DNA of 5,879 nt from Bacteroidota bacterium. Its GTDB lineage: Bacteria > Bacteroidota > Bacteroidia > Cytophagales > Cyclobacteriaceae. This document shows, in pieces, positions 1 through 5,879 of this stretch. Position 1 is the stretch's first letter. Each line of letters begins with the position of its first letter. The DNA is taken from positions 1 to 5,879 of the forward strand of contig JAPUIM010000266.1 of the NCBI GenBank assembly GCA_027297025.1, in the 5' to 3' direction. The notes below the pieces were generated by a model. That model was not told the DNA's origin, made no database searches, and worked only from the letters and a program-made list of their open reading frames with translations. A program made the translations under genes and the position numbers.

Positions 1-134
<134 letters not shown>

Positions 135-136
135 TT

Positions 137-142
137 GGGGAG
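137..142 (+). promoter_or_regulatory. Possible ribosome binding site for the ATG at 154
   Basis: GGGGAG lies 11 nt before the ATG at 154 and 3 nt after the stop of the ligase gene. Purine-rich sites are not essential in Bacteroidota, but its position supports 154 as the ancestral start of the PASTA gene over the non-ATG codon at 190, which has no such site in front of it. Confidence 0.4.
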
Positions 143-153
143 ATCTTTTATCT

Positions 154-183
154 ATGAGATTAATAGCCAGAAATATCAAATAG
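154..183 (+). other. Nine-codon N-terminal segment of the PASTA gene, cut off by an in-frame amber stop
   Basis: ATG at 154 opens MRLIARNIK and then meets TAG at 181-183. This segment is in the same frame as the PASTA protein, which continues straight after the stop with F-L-L-Q-L-L and a hydrophobic helix. It carries three basic residues (R2, R6, K9) and no acidic ones, which is what is expected on the cytoplasmic side of an N-terminal membrane anchor. Read through, it would give a normal basic-then-hydrophobic N-terminus. One base change (for example CAG or AAG to TAG) would explain the stop. A sequencing error, a true nonsense mutation with downstream restart, or a short upstream reading frame all remain possible. 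Confidence 0.6.
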
Positions 184-189
184 TTTTTA

Positions 190-1047
190 TTGCAACTGTT
201 GGTCATATTGACGACAGTCACCGTCTTGATTTTACTTTTTTTCTATCTTTATCTCCCTACCACCACAAATCATGGAGAAACCCTTACCGTTCCCAATCTC
301 ATCGGCTTGTCTAATGAAGAGTTGGATGAATACTTGATAAAACGAAATCTTCGTTATGAGGTCACCCAGGATTCCAGTTATTCTTCCAAATTCCCTCCCC
401 AAGCCATCTTGCAACAAGACCCCAAACCAAATGCCAAGGTAAAAGAGAATAGAAAGATCTATATCACCCTAAATATGTCCAGGCCACCATCTACCAAAAT
501 GCCCTGTTTGATAGATGGCTCAATAAAGAATGCTCAGGCAGTCTTAAGGAGTCACGATTTACTTTTGGGTGATATAAAATACCGGCCCGCCTTGGGATTG
601 AATTCAGTATTGGCGCAGCGTTACCAAGGCAGGGAATTCACTACCTGTAAGGAAATCGATAAAGGGATTGATATTCCTAAGGGATCGAAAATTGACTTGA
701 TAGCAGCCAATGGATTTGGACGCATAACCTTCCCTGTTCCAAATTTGATAGGATTATCCCTGGAGGAGGCCAAATTCATCATGATTGGATCTGGGCTCAA
801 AGTAGGCAGTACCATTTATGGGAAATTCCAATACCTGGTAGAAAAAGAGAAAGTACAACAAGCCATAGGAATAGGGAACCAAATTGAGTTAGGAACCATT
901 TTGGATCAAAAACCACCTCCTGATCGGCAAATAAAAATTGGACAAACCATCAATTTATGGGTGTGGGGTAGCAAGGAGGAATATATACAAAAATTGAAGA
1001 AAGATTCGTTAGCTCAGTATGCCATTGGCTTAAACTATGAAAATTAG
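190..1047 (+). CDS. PASTA-domain membrane-anchored envelope protein (start uncertain, possibly broken)
   Basis: The 285-residue product starts with a hydrophobic segment (about residues 2-22), then carries three PASTA repeats at about 31-96, 102-174 and 180-259. Each opens with a P-x-L-I-G or similar strand (VPNLIGLS at 34-41, MPCLIDGS at 104-111, VPNLIGLS at 183-190), followed by a helix and a closing K-x-G or K-E-N strand. PASTA domains bind uncrosslinked peptidoglycan or beta-lactam-like ligands. No kinase or transpeptidase domain is attached, so this is a stand-alone anchor with PASTA repeats facing the periplasm. The gene follows the ligase gene and overlaps the next gene by 11 nt, so co-transcription is likely. 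The start here is TTG, and an in-frame TAG at 181-183 separates it from a better ATG start at 154. If the stop is real, the protein loses its basic N-terminus and may be poorly made; if it is an error, the CDS is 154-1047. The family call is firm; the start and intactness are not. Confidence 0.85.
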   Translation: MQLLVILTTVTVLILLFFYLYLPTTTNHGETLTVPNLIGLSNEELDEYLIKRNLRYEVTQDSSYSSKFPPQAILQQDPKPNAKVKENRKIYITLNMSRPPSTKMPCLIDGSIKNAQAVLRSHDLLLGDIKYRPALGLNSVLAQRYQGREFTTCKEIDKGIDIPKGSKIDLIAANGFGRITFPVPNLIGLSLEEAKFIMIGSGLKVGSTIYGKFQYLVEKEKVQQAIGIGNQIELGTILDQKPPPDRQIKIGQTINLWVWGSKEEYIQKLKKDSLAQYAIGLNYEN

Positions 1048-3019
1048 GAAACTCTTTATCATTATTATTCTGGGGTTTCTTTCCACTATAGCAGGTCCTA
1101 TTGCATGGGCTCAATTCAAACTGATGCCGTTGGACCGATCGGAAACATTGCCGTCGAAAAACCGGTCCAGCCGGTTTCGGGTGCAGCAAGATACTACCGC
1201 CATTTCTTTACCTTTTTGGGACGATTTTTCCACTTCCTTTGGACTGCCTGATACAGCGTTATGGGTAAATAGTGAAAATGTAATAATCAATGGCACCATG
1301 GGAATTGATCCTCCAAGTATTATGGTGGCCACTTTCGATGGTTTTGACCTGTTCGGAAATCCCTACGATCCATTTGCCAGCGGTGCCGGACCTACCGATA
1401 AATTGACTTCCAGGAAGATCCGAATGGACAAAGTGGCACAAATTCAGCGCAGTACCGTTTATCTAAGCTTTTTCTGGCAAATTGAAGGAAGGGGAGAATT
1501 GCCGGATGCCGTGGATTTCCTACGCATACAGTTTAAAGACCAAGATGGCAACTGGTTGACCAAAAAGGTATTAAAAGGAGGCGGCACCCCCTCCAATGAC
1601 ACTTTTCAGCAAGAGCTGATCAGGGTGGATAGTATTAAATATTTTCATAATACATTTCAATTCCGTTTTCAAGCATTTGGCAATCAAACCGGCTCATTCG
1701 ATACCTGGAATATTGACTATGTTTATCTCAATAAAAACCGAAGCCCCACTGACATTAACTACTTTGATCGAACCATCACCTCATTGCCCAGCTCTATTTT
1801 CAAACCATATACAATAATACCCATCAATCAATTCATAACCGATCCCTCAAAATTTCTGGGAACGGCTTCCGCCTACATATTTAATCTCGATGCCTCTCAA
1901 GAGCGTCAACCTATTTCATTTTCCACCTTTGTGATTGATCCATCCACCGGTAATGTGGTTGATCAGATGGATAATTTCAATAATCTTACTTTTACTACCG
2001 GTGGAAATGAGACCAACGCTTCTCTAAACGGACAGGAAAAGCGCATGATCCGTTCAGCCAATGTAGATGTCGCTAAAATCACCCAGTTGGTTGAATCAGT
2101 TATTGCCACCAGCCCTGATGATTCGGCTTTTGTGTTTTTGGAAACCAGGTTTATTCTTCATTCTTCCGACGGAAATCTGATCGATTCCATATTTATCAAC
2201 AACCAAGGCCAGCAAGACACTTTGTTTTTCGAAGATATAGACCTAAAAGTAAATGATACCATTAGTTCACAAGTGTCTATTGGTGATTGTTATGCCTATG
2301 ATGATGGTTCAGCTGAATTTGCGGTGGGTCTCAACCAACCAGGTGGCAAAATTGCCTACCAATTCATTCTAGATGAGCCGGATGTGATCACTCACCTGGA
2401 CATTTCTTTTCCTAAGATTGCATCGAACCGCTCCCGGTCCATAAGAATATTTATTTTAAAGCATCTTACCAGTGACCCGGAAGATATTCTGTATCTGGAT
2501 AACCAAACCATTAGCAGTCCGGAACCATCTGATATCGATTCGCTCAATCACTTCGAAAGATATCGAATAAATCCCACCTTGGTTTCGGATACCATTTACA
2601 TTGGTTTTGAACAGCTGAGTACAAACAGATTGGGCATTGGATTCGACAAGAATACCAACACTTTTGACAAGGTTTATTTTAATGTATCCGGATCCTGGGA
2701 ACAGGATGAAGGCCTGGAGGGAAGTTTGATGTTCCGACCACGTTTCGGGCCTAAAATAATAACTGCTACCCAGCCGCTGCTCAAAGTTGATCCCTCCCCT
2801 ATTACTGTATTCCCCAATCCCAGTTCGGGTATTGTATATATTAAAGGACGATTTGACGGCTTGAAAATACTTGATTTATCGGGTCGGAAACTGCAATTTT
2901 CTATTGGCCAAAGTGAAATCGCTACATTGAATTTATCTCATTTTCAAAATGGTATCTATTTGGTTTATATTTACCTGGATAATGAAGTACAAGTTCAAAA
3001 ACTTTTAATCAATCGATAA
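1037..3019 (+). CDS. Secreted T9SS cargo protein with C-terminal type A sorting domain
   Basis: The 660-residue product has a clear signal peptide: basic MKIRK, a hydrophobic core at 6-24 and a probable cut after A-W-A-Q (about residue 26). The last 75 residues form a T9SS sorting domain of the Por secretion tail type: P-x-x-x-x-V-[FY]-P-N-P-S-S-G at 586-598, the I-L-D-L-S-G-R strand at 611-617, the Q-N-G-I-Y-L-V strand at 637-643 and the end KLLINR. Such proteins cross the outer membrane through the type IX system and are anchored or released. The rest looks like two beta-rich modules: about 60-232, ending in W-N-I-D-Y-V-Y-L, and about 417-572, starting GDCYAYDDGSAE. I see no catalytic motif, so the function is unknown; an adhesive or structural surface role is a guess. 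The ATG overlaps the end of the PASTA gene by 11 nt, which suggests coupled translation. Length and reading frame look intact. Confidence 0.88.
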   Translation: MKIRKLFIIIILGFLSTIAGPIAWAQFKLMPLDRSETLPSKNRSSRFRVQQDTTAISLPFWDDFSTSFGLPDTALWVNSENVIINGTMGIDPPSIMVATFDGFDLFGNPYDPFASGAGPTDKLTSRKIRMDKVAQIQRSTVYLSFFWQIEGRGELPDAVDFLRIQFKDQDGNWLTKKVLKGGGTPSNDTFQQELIRVDSIKYFHNTFQFRFQAFGNQTGSFDTWNIDYVYLNKNRSPTDINYFDRTITSLPSSIFKPYTIIPINQFITDPSKFLGTASAYIFNLDASQERQPISFSTFVIDPSTGNVVDQMDNFNNLTFTTGGNETNASLNGQEKRMIRSANVDVAKITQLVESVIATSPDDSAFVFLETRFILHSSDGNLIDSIFINNQGQQDTLFFEDIDLKVNDTISSQVSIGDCYAYDDGSAEFAVGLNQPGGKIAYQFILDEPDVITHLDISFPKIASNRSRSIRIFILKHLTSDPEDILYLDNQTISSPEPSDIDSLNHFERYRINPTLVSDTIYIGFEQLSTNRLGIGFDKNTNTFDKVYFNVSGSWEQDEGLEGSLMFRPRFGPKIITATQPLLKVDPSPITVFPNPSSGIVYIKGRFDGLKILDLSGRKLQFSIGQSEIATLNLSHFQNGIYLVYIYLDNEVQVQKLLINR

Positions 3020-3021
3020 GG

Positions 3022-3318
3022 ATGGAAGATATATACCCCGACCAGTTAAAACAAAGGTTAGAAAACCAGGAAAAGTTAAATATGGTGGATGTAAGGGAAG
3101 AGTGGGAAAATGAGGAAAACAACATAGGCGGTATTAATATCCCACTAGGATCCCTCCCCCACCGCCTGGATGAACTCGAACATCTCAAAGATCAGGAGTT
3201 GATTGTTTTCTGCAGGACCGGAAACCGCAGCGGAAATGCCAAAAAATATCTGGAAACCCAAGGCTTTAGCAAAGTAAGGAATCTAATGGAGGGCATAGTG
3301 GGATATATGGAGCTCTAA
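3022..3318 (+). CDS. Single-domain rhodanese-like protein
   Basis: This 98-residue protein is one rhodanese domain of usual length for the stand-alone type. It shows M-V-D-V-R-E-E-W-E at 21-29, the G-G-I-N-I-P-L-G strand at 36-43 and the active-site loop C-R-T-G-N-R-S at 64-70, with Cys64 as the expected persulfide-carrying residue. Family members move sulfane sulfur between a thiol donor and an acceptor in the cytoplasm; the partner here is unknown. No signal peptide is visible. The usual closing motif G-G-x-x-x-W is altered to E-G-I-V-G-Y (90-95), a mild departure that need not affect catalysis. The ATG lies 2 nt after the stop of the T9SS protein, so it is probably the last gene of that transcript. 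Its link to the envelope genes is positional only. Confidence 0.9.
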   Translation: MEDIYPDQLKQRLENQEKLNMVDVREEWENEENNIGGINIPLGSLPHRLDELEHLKDQELIVFCRTGNRSGNAKKYLETQGFSKVRNLMEGIVGYMEL

Positions 3319-3327
3319 TTCCACCAT

Positions 3328-4536
3328 CTACTCCATTATAAAAGGCTGTGGGCTGAAGGAGCCTATGAATACAGCCAATGCTATCCAGCCTAAGATCTGT
3401 CGGTTGGTATCCAGGGGTTGATCATAGTGAGCCGGTGGGTGATATACTCCCAAAAAACGCCCGATCACAAAAGCAAATACCAGCCATCCTTGATACCCCT
3501 GAATAGTGGGATCAAAATAAGCCACCAGGTATTGCACCGCCAATATAGACACTGCCAATAATATGCGGTTTTTTAGGGTTGGGAACATAGAGTAAAAAGT
3601 CAATACCAAAAAAACCCCGTAAAACGGCAACTGCCAGGAAAGTTCGTCTAAGGAATCATATGGAGTGATGGTTCCCAGACCCGCATAAAACACCAATAAT
3701 ATAAACAGCAGGGAAGAAGCCATCCGGTGGTTGTTATAACCGATCAATCCGTACAGGATATGCCCCCCGTCTAGCTGTCCGATGGGCAACAAATTTAATG
3801 CTGTGAAAAATAATGCCAGAAATCCGGCAAATAACCAGGGGTAGTGAATCAGCTCGTATTTGTTAGGCACCAATTCCGGAGACGCCACATGACTTTCGAA
3901 GAACTGAAAGATCAGGTTTTTTCCTAAAGATAATATCGGCCGCTGGTTATCCAAGGGACGACCTTCAAGCATGGAGATGGTCCTGTAGGTGGGATCTATA
4001 AAGTCATTTTCATAAACATATTGATCATATTTCAACCCATACTGATAATATTCAGGGTGAATATCAAATATATACTCAGGTGGAGGCAAATGGGTGAAAC
4101 CATAATACAACACCCCCAGGGCCACCACGAAACCGGCCAAGGGGCCGGCAATACCAATGTCAAAAAACTGAAGGCGGGAAGTAAGCCTATCCTTGATACG
4201 AATAAAGGCTCCCAGTGTGCCAAGGGAAGGCATGGGAGGCAGGCCCACTAAAGGAAGAAAACCAAACCACAAAGGCATAAAATAGGGCAAGGACACCCTG
4301 ACTTTATGCCAGCGGGCGGTAAAATAGTGGCCAAATTCGTGGACGGTGAGGATACAAAGGAACGGGCCTGAGAAAGATATGGCAAACACAAAATCAGACC
4401 AGGCAAAATGAGTCTCCGGAATAAAAACATATTTGCCGCCTATCCATTCTGCACCGGCAAAAGTGGTGGTGATAAAAACCAGAAGGAACAATCCCGCATG
4501 GGTAAGGTGGGTCTTGGTTTTTTTAGGAATAGGCAT
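3328..4536 (-). CDS. M50 family (site-2-protease-like) intramembrane metalloprotease
   Basis: The 402-residue product is a multi-pass membrane protein with the zinc-binding motif H-E-F-G-H at 66-70, inside a hydrophobic helix, and a second conserved motif N-L-L-P-I-G-Q-L-D-G-G-H at 248-259, whose Asp256 is the expected third zinc ligand. The G-x-L-G-A-F-I-R-I-K strand (about 106-115) and F-D-I-G-I-A-G-P-L-A-G (125-135) are also typical. No PDZ domain separates the two motifs, unlike RseP; a periplasmic-looking insert rich in Tyr and Asp lies at about 150-200. These enzymes cleave transmembrane segments, often of regulators, but no substrate such as an anti-sigma factor is encoded nearby. The ATG at 4536 is preferred; the longer frame from 4551 would start with TTG and add only five residues. 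The gene overlaps the HAD gene upstream by 14 nt (4523-4536), so the pair is probably co-transcribed and translationally coupled. Its stop lies 9 nt from the convergent rhodanese stop. Confidence 0.9.
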   Translation of the reverse strand: MPIPKKTKTHLTHAGLFLLVFITTTFAGAEWIGGKYVFIPETHFAWSDFVFAISFSGPFLCILTVHEFGHYFTARWHKVRVSLPYFMPLWFGFLPLVGLPPMPSLGTLGAFIRIKDRLTSRLQFFDIGIAGPLAGFVVALGVLYYGFTHLPPPEYIFDIHPEYYQYGLKYDQYVYENDFIDPTYRTISMLEGRPLDNQRPILSLGKNLIFQFFESHVASPELVPNKYELIHYPWLFAGFLALFFTALNLLPIGQLDGGHILYGLIGYNNHRMASSLLFILLVFYAGLGTITPYDSLDELSWQLPFYGVFLVLTFYSMFPTLKNRILLAVSILAVQYLVAYFDPTIQGYQGWLVFAFVIGRFLGVYHPPAHYDQPLDTNRQILGWIALAVFIGSFSPQPFIME

Positions 4537-5152
4537 GATCAAAAAGTTCAAAAAGTTTTCGGGGAGTGTCTATGTGCTCCGTCCCCCACCCCAATGTTTG
4601 GGCGGCATTTATGTTGGCCAGGGTATCGTCTAGAAACAATAAATCGGAGGGTTCAAGGCCATTTTTCAGGGTGATATGTTGATAGATCTCAGGGCTGGGT
4701 TTAGTCATTTGAAGTAGGTAAGAATAATAAACCTTATGAAATAACGATTCCAGCGGAGGATTGCCGTTCCGGATCAGTTGTTGATTGATCTGTTGGATGT
4801 GGAAAGGATTGGTGTTACTCAATACAAACAACTGGTATCGTTGTTTTAATGATTCCAACAGGTCTATCCGGTCCTGTGGTATATCCAGGATCAAGCTGCT
4901 CCAGGCCTTATCTATCTCCTCATCCGAGACACTATTAGGTAGAAAAGTTCGCAATCGATCCCTGAATTCAGGGTGGTTGTATTGGCCTATCTCATATTCA
5001 TGGAACAAACCCAGGTTCTCGATCCTATTTTCCAAATCATCAATTTTCATGCCTCCCAATTGGGCAAAAGCCCGGATAGCTCTGTCCGGATCAATATCCA
5101 CCAAAACCCCGCCTAAATCAAAAACTATATACTTGAAAGTGCCTTTAACCAC
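4523..5152 (-). CDS. HAD-superfamily hydrolase, YihX-like
   Basis: With the GTG start at 5152 the product has 209 residues, close to the roughly 200 of YihX-type sugar-phosphate phosphatases. All HAD motifs are in order: motif I F-D-L-G-G-V-L-V-D at 11-19 (nucleophile Asp12), motif II L-S-N-T-N at 111-115 (Ser112), motif III Lys151 in T-K-P-S-P-E-I-Y-Q, and motif IV L-F-L-D-D at 172-176. The cap lies between motifs I and II (about 20-95), as in subclass I. The residue two after the nucleophile is Gly, not the usual acid/base Asp; E. coli YihX (FDLGNV) has the same change, so this is probably a subfamily trait. Substrate is unknown; a small phosphoester such as a sugar phosphate is the default guess. 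The frame also stays open to a TTG at 5221, but the extra 23 residues precede the expected first strand and do not look like family sequence. The gene is first of a leftward pair with the M50 protease. Confidence 0.85.
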   Translation of the reverse strand: MVKGTFKYIVFDLGGVLVDIDPDRAIRAFAQLGGMKIDDLENRIENLGLFHEYEIGQYNHPEFRDRLRTFLPNSVSDEEIDKAWSSLILDIPQDRIDLLESLKQRYQLFVLSNTNPFHIQQINQQLIRNGNPPLESLFHKVYYSYLLQMTKPSPEIYQHITLKNGLEPSDLLFLDDTLANINAAQTLGWGTEHIDTPRKLFELFDHAYS

Positions 5153-5201
5153 CTGTATTTTACTTGTGTATTTTGGGGCAAATATGTAACATTGCAGCCT
5201 T

Positions 5202-5283
5202 AGTTTAAAATTAAGTTTCAAGTTTAAATTTCAAAGTTTGAGGTTGTTGTAACTTTAAACATTAAACCAGAAACTTTAAACTT
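5202..5283. repeat. Low-complexity AGTTTAAA / TTTAAACT spacer with direct and inverted repeats
   Basis: The spacer between the HAD gene and the tRNA is built of short related words. AGTTTAAA occurs at 5202-5209 and 5221-5228. The exact 10-mer AACTTTAAAC occurs at 5251-5260 and 5272-5281, 21 nt apart. AAGTTTAAA (5220-5228) is the exact inverse of TTTAAACTT (5275-5283), so the stretch can form an imperfect AT-rich hairpin. It holds no reading frame. Similar words are, from memory, common in Bacteroidota intergenic DNA. The promoters of the tRNA and of the leftward HAD-M50 pair should lie here, but I could not place a confident -33/-7 pair. Confidence 0.6.
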
Positions 5284-5287
5284 TTAG

Positions 5288-5361
5288 GGGCCCATAGCTC
5301 AGCTGGTTAGAGCACCTGACTCATAATCAGGTGGCCGAAGGTTCGAGTCCTTCTGGGCCCA
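5288..5361 (+). tRNA. tRNA-Ile2 (anticodon CAT, lysidine type)
   Basis: A complete 74-nt cloverleaf is visible. The acceptor stem GGGCCCA (5288-5294) pairs with TGGGCCC (5354-5360), with discriminator A5361. The D arm is GCTC/GAGC (5297-5300 and 5310-5313), the anticodon arm CCTGA/TCAGG (5315-5319 and 5327-5331) with loop CTCATAA and anticodon CAT at 5322-5324, the variable loop is 5 nt, and the T arm is GAAGG/CCTTC around TTCGAGT. CCA is not encoded. CAT could mean elongator Met or the minor Ile tRNA whose C34 is changed to lysidine by TilS to read AUA. C4-G69 and C5-G68 are present, which in E. coli are TilS identity pairs that separate Ile2 from Met, so Ile2 is preferred. There is no initiator signature (no C1 mismatch, no three G-C pairs in the anticodon stem). 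Confidence 0.93.
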
Positions 5362-5376
5362 CATTGATTATCAAGC

Positions 5377-5408
5377 ACTTACGTTTAGTTTAACGTAGGT
5401 TCTTTTTT
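5377..5408 (+). terminator. Rho-independent terminator of the tRNA gene
   Basis: ACTTACGTT (5377-5385) pairs with AACGTAGGT (5392-5400) over 9 bp, with one G-T wobble and a 6-nt loop, followed by TCTTTTTT (5401-5408). It starts 15 nt after the tRNA. In the opposite direction no T-run follows the stem, so it should act only on rightward transcripts. Confidence 0.75.
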
Positions 5409-5497
5409 ATTGTGCCTAACAAATGATTAATTAAGGAGTTTACAGGATGGTAGAAATTTGTAAAAGAATAAGGTATCTGATTTAACAGGCTAACTAC

Positions 5498-5680
5498 CTA
5501 AAATGGCGGTAAATCGTCTGTTAACTTTTTTAGTTGTTTCCAAATTTCCTTTGCGGCCTTTTCATTCTCCTCCATTGCCTTTTTTGTCCGTAGGCGAATA
5601 AGGTCTACCCATTGTTCTTTGGGCAGTTGGTCACCTTCCGAGTTGGTGTTAGTTACTCCTGATTTCTTAGCTATTTTCAT
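5498..5680 (-). CDS. Small charged orphan protein (60 aa)
   Basis: ATG at 5680 opens a 60-residue frame ending in TAG at 5498-5500. The product starts MKIAKKSG, has a polar stretch with Asn and Ser at 9-20, and then a long Lys/Glu-rich helix (about 21-54, including R-T-K-K-A-M-E-E-N-E-K-A-A-K-E) ending L-P-P-F. There is no signal peptide, membrane segment or Cys. I do not recognise a family. It has no overlapping gene to be a shadow of, its amino acid make-up is protein-like, and it stands alone in AT-rich DNA between the tRNA terminator and a strong hairpin 48 nt upstream of its start. No clear Shine-Dalgarno or Bacteroidota promoter is seen before it. No function can be assigned. Confidence 0.55.
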   Translation of the reverse strand: MKIAKKSGVTNTNSEGDQLPKEQWVDLIRLRTKKAMEENEKAAKEIWKQLKKLTDDLPPF

Positions 5681-5879
5681 GGTCTTAATTTGTTAATTTT
5701 ATTCACTTCTCCATTATTTTAATATTTAAAAAAGGGCCAGGGAAAGATAAAAGGAGGAAAGCATCGCCAAAGCAAACCCCCAAAAACCCTGGCCCAAGTT
5801 TTATTTTATATGCTTTAAGATAGAGGCGGTATTAACAACATATTTTTGCTCTAGTTGCTAACCCAATTGGGTGCATATT
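5681..5879. other. AT-rich right end without a supported gene
   Basis: Apart from the hairpin at 5728-5795, I find no gene here. All three leftward frames entering from the right edge stop within 16 codons; one of them (ending in TAG at 5852-5854 after Y-A-P-N-W-V-S-N) could be the tail of a gene outside the window that uses the hairpin as terminator, but so short a stretch proves nothing. A perfect 12-bp palindrome, ACCCAATTGGGT, lies at 5861-5872. Confidence 0.4.
5728..5795 (-). terminator. Long-loop hairpin with T-run, probable leftward terminator
   Basis: GGGCCAGGG (5734-5742) and CCCTGGCCC (5787-5795) are perfect inverse copies: a 9-bp, eight-of-nine G/C stem closing a 44-nt loop. On the minus strand the stem is followed at once by six T (5733-5728), the form of an intrinsic terminator for a transcript from beyond the right edge. 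The + strand tail (AAGTTTTATTTTA) is also T-rich but less regular. A 44-nt loop is long for a plain terminator, so a structured RNA or element end is an alternative. The loop is purine-rich on the + strand at 5740-5760. Confidence 0.5.

Noticed and set aside
190..1047. PASTA-containing serine/threonine kinase or penicillin-binding protein
   Set aside because: Only a membrane segment and three PASTA repeats are present, and there is no room for a catalytic domain between the upstream ligase stop and the first repeat.
4785..5189. 134-residue rightward open frame and other frames inside the large genes
   Set aside because: They lie antisense or out of frame within well-supported genes and show no recognisable domain or plausible composition.
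4523..5221. Longer HAD protein starting at TTG 5221, and longer M50 protein starting at TTG 4551
   Set aside because: The added residues precede the expected family start, and GTG 5152 and ATG 4536 give lengths and N-termini that fit better.
5288..5361. tRNA-Met (elongator or initiator) because the anticodon is CAT
   Set aside because: C4-G69 and C5-G68 pairs match the TilS-recognised Ile2 type, and the initiator hallmarks are absent. The elongator Met option is kept only as a residual doubt.
5861..5872. 12-bp palindrome ACCCAATTGGGT as an operator
   Set aside because: It is perfect but short, stands at the window edge with no identifiable gene or promoter next to it, and may lie in the end of an off-window coding sequence.
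5288..5879. Integrated element at the tRNA gene
   Set aside because: No integrase is encoded in the window and I found no second copy of the tRNA 3' end to serve as an attachment site.

Overview
The window reads as an ordinary chromosomal segment of a Bacteroidota bacterium, most likely of the Cytophagales type. The reasons are a secreted protein ending in a type IX secretion (T9SS) sorting domain, a three-PASTA membrane protein directly behind a D-Ala-D-Ala ligase gene, weak use of Shine-Dalgarno sites, AT-rich spacers made of AACTTTAAAC-like words, and a tRNA without an encoded CCA end. The taxonomic placement is inference from gene content.

Layout. Positions 1-3318 hold a rightward, tightly packed gene string: the 3' end of a D-Ala-D-Ala ligase gene (ends 134), a PASTA-domain envelope protein (to 1047), a 660-residue T9SS cargo protein that overlaps the PASTA gene by 11 nt (1037-3019), and a single-domain rhodanese starting 2 nt after it (3022-3318). 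It converges tail to tail, with a 9-nt gap, on a leftward pair: a YihX-like HAD hydrolase (start about 5152) and a site-2-type M50 membrane protease (4536-3328) that overlap by 14 nt. A tRNA-Ile2 (anticodon CAT, 5288-5361) with its own terminator follows on the + strand. The right end (5362-5879) is AT-rich, with one leftward 60-residue orphan gene and a strong hairpin.

Functionally, the left block concerns the cell envelope: peptidoglycan precursor synthesis (ligase), a peptidoglycan-contacting PASTA protein, and an exported or surface protein. The right pair combines an intramembrane protease with a small-molecule phosphatase-like enzyme; they look co-transcribed, but the sequence does not show a shared pathway.

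The most notable observation is at the start of the PASTA gene. An ATG with a plausible ribosome binding site opens the same frame at 154 and encodes a basic N-terminus, but an amber codon at 181-183 cuts it off just before the membrane segment. The remaining frame can restart only at non-ATG codons such as TTG 190. I found no CRISPR array, complete mobile element or convincing new multi-gene system.
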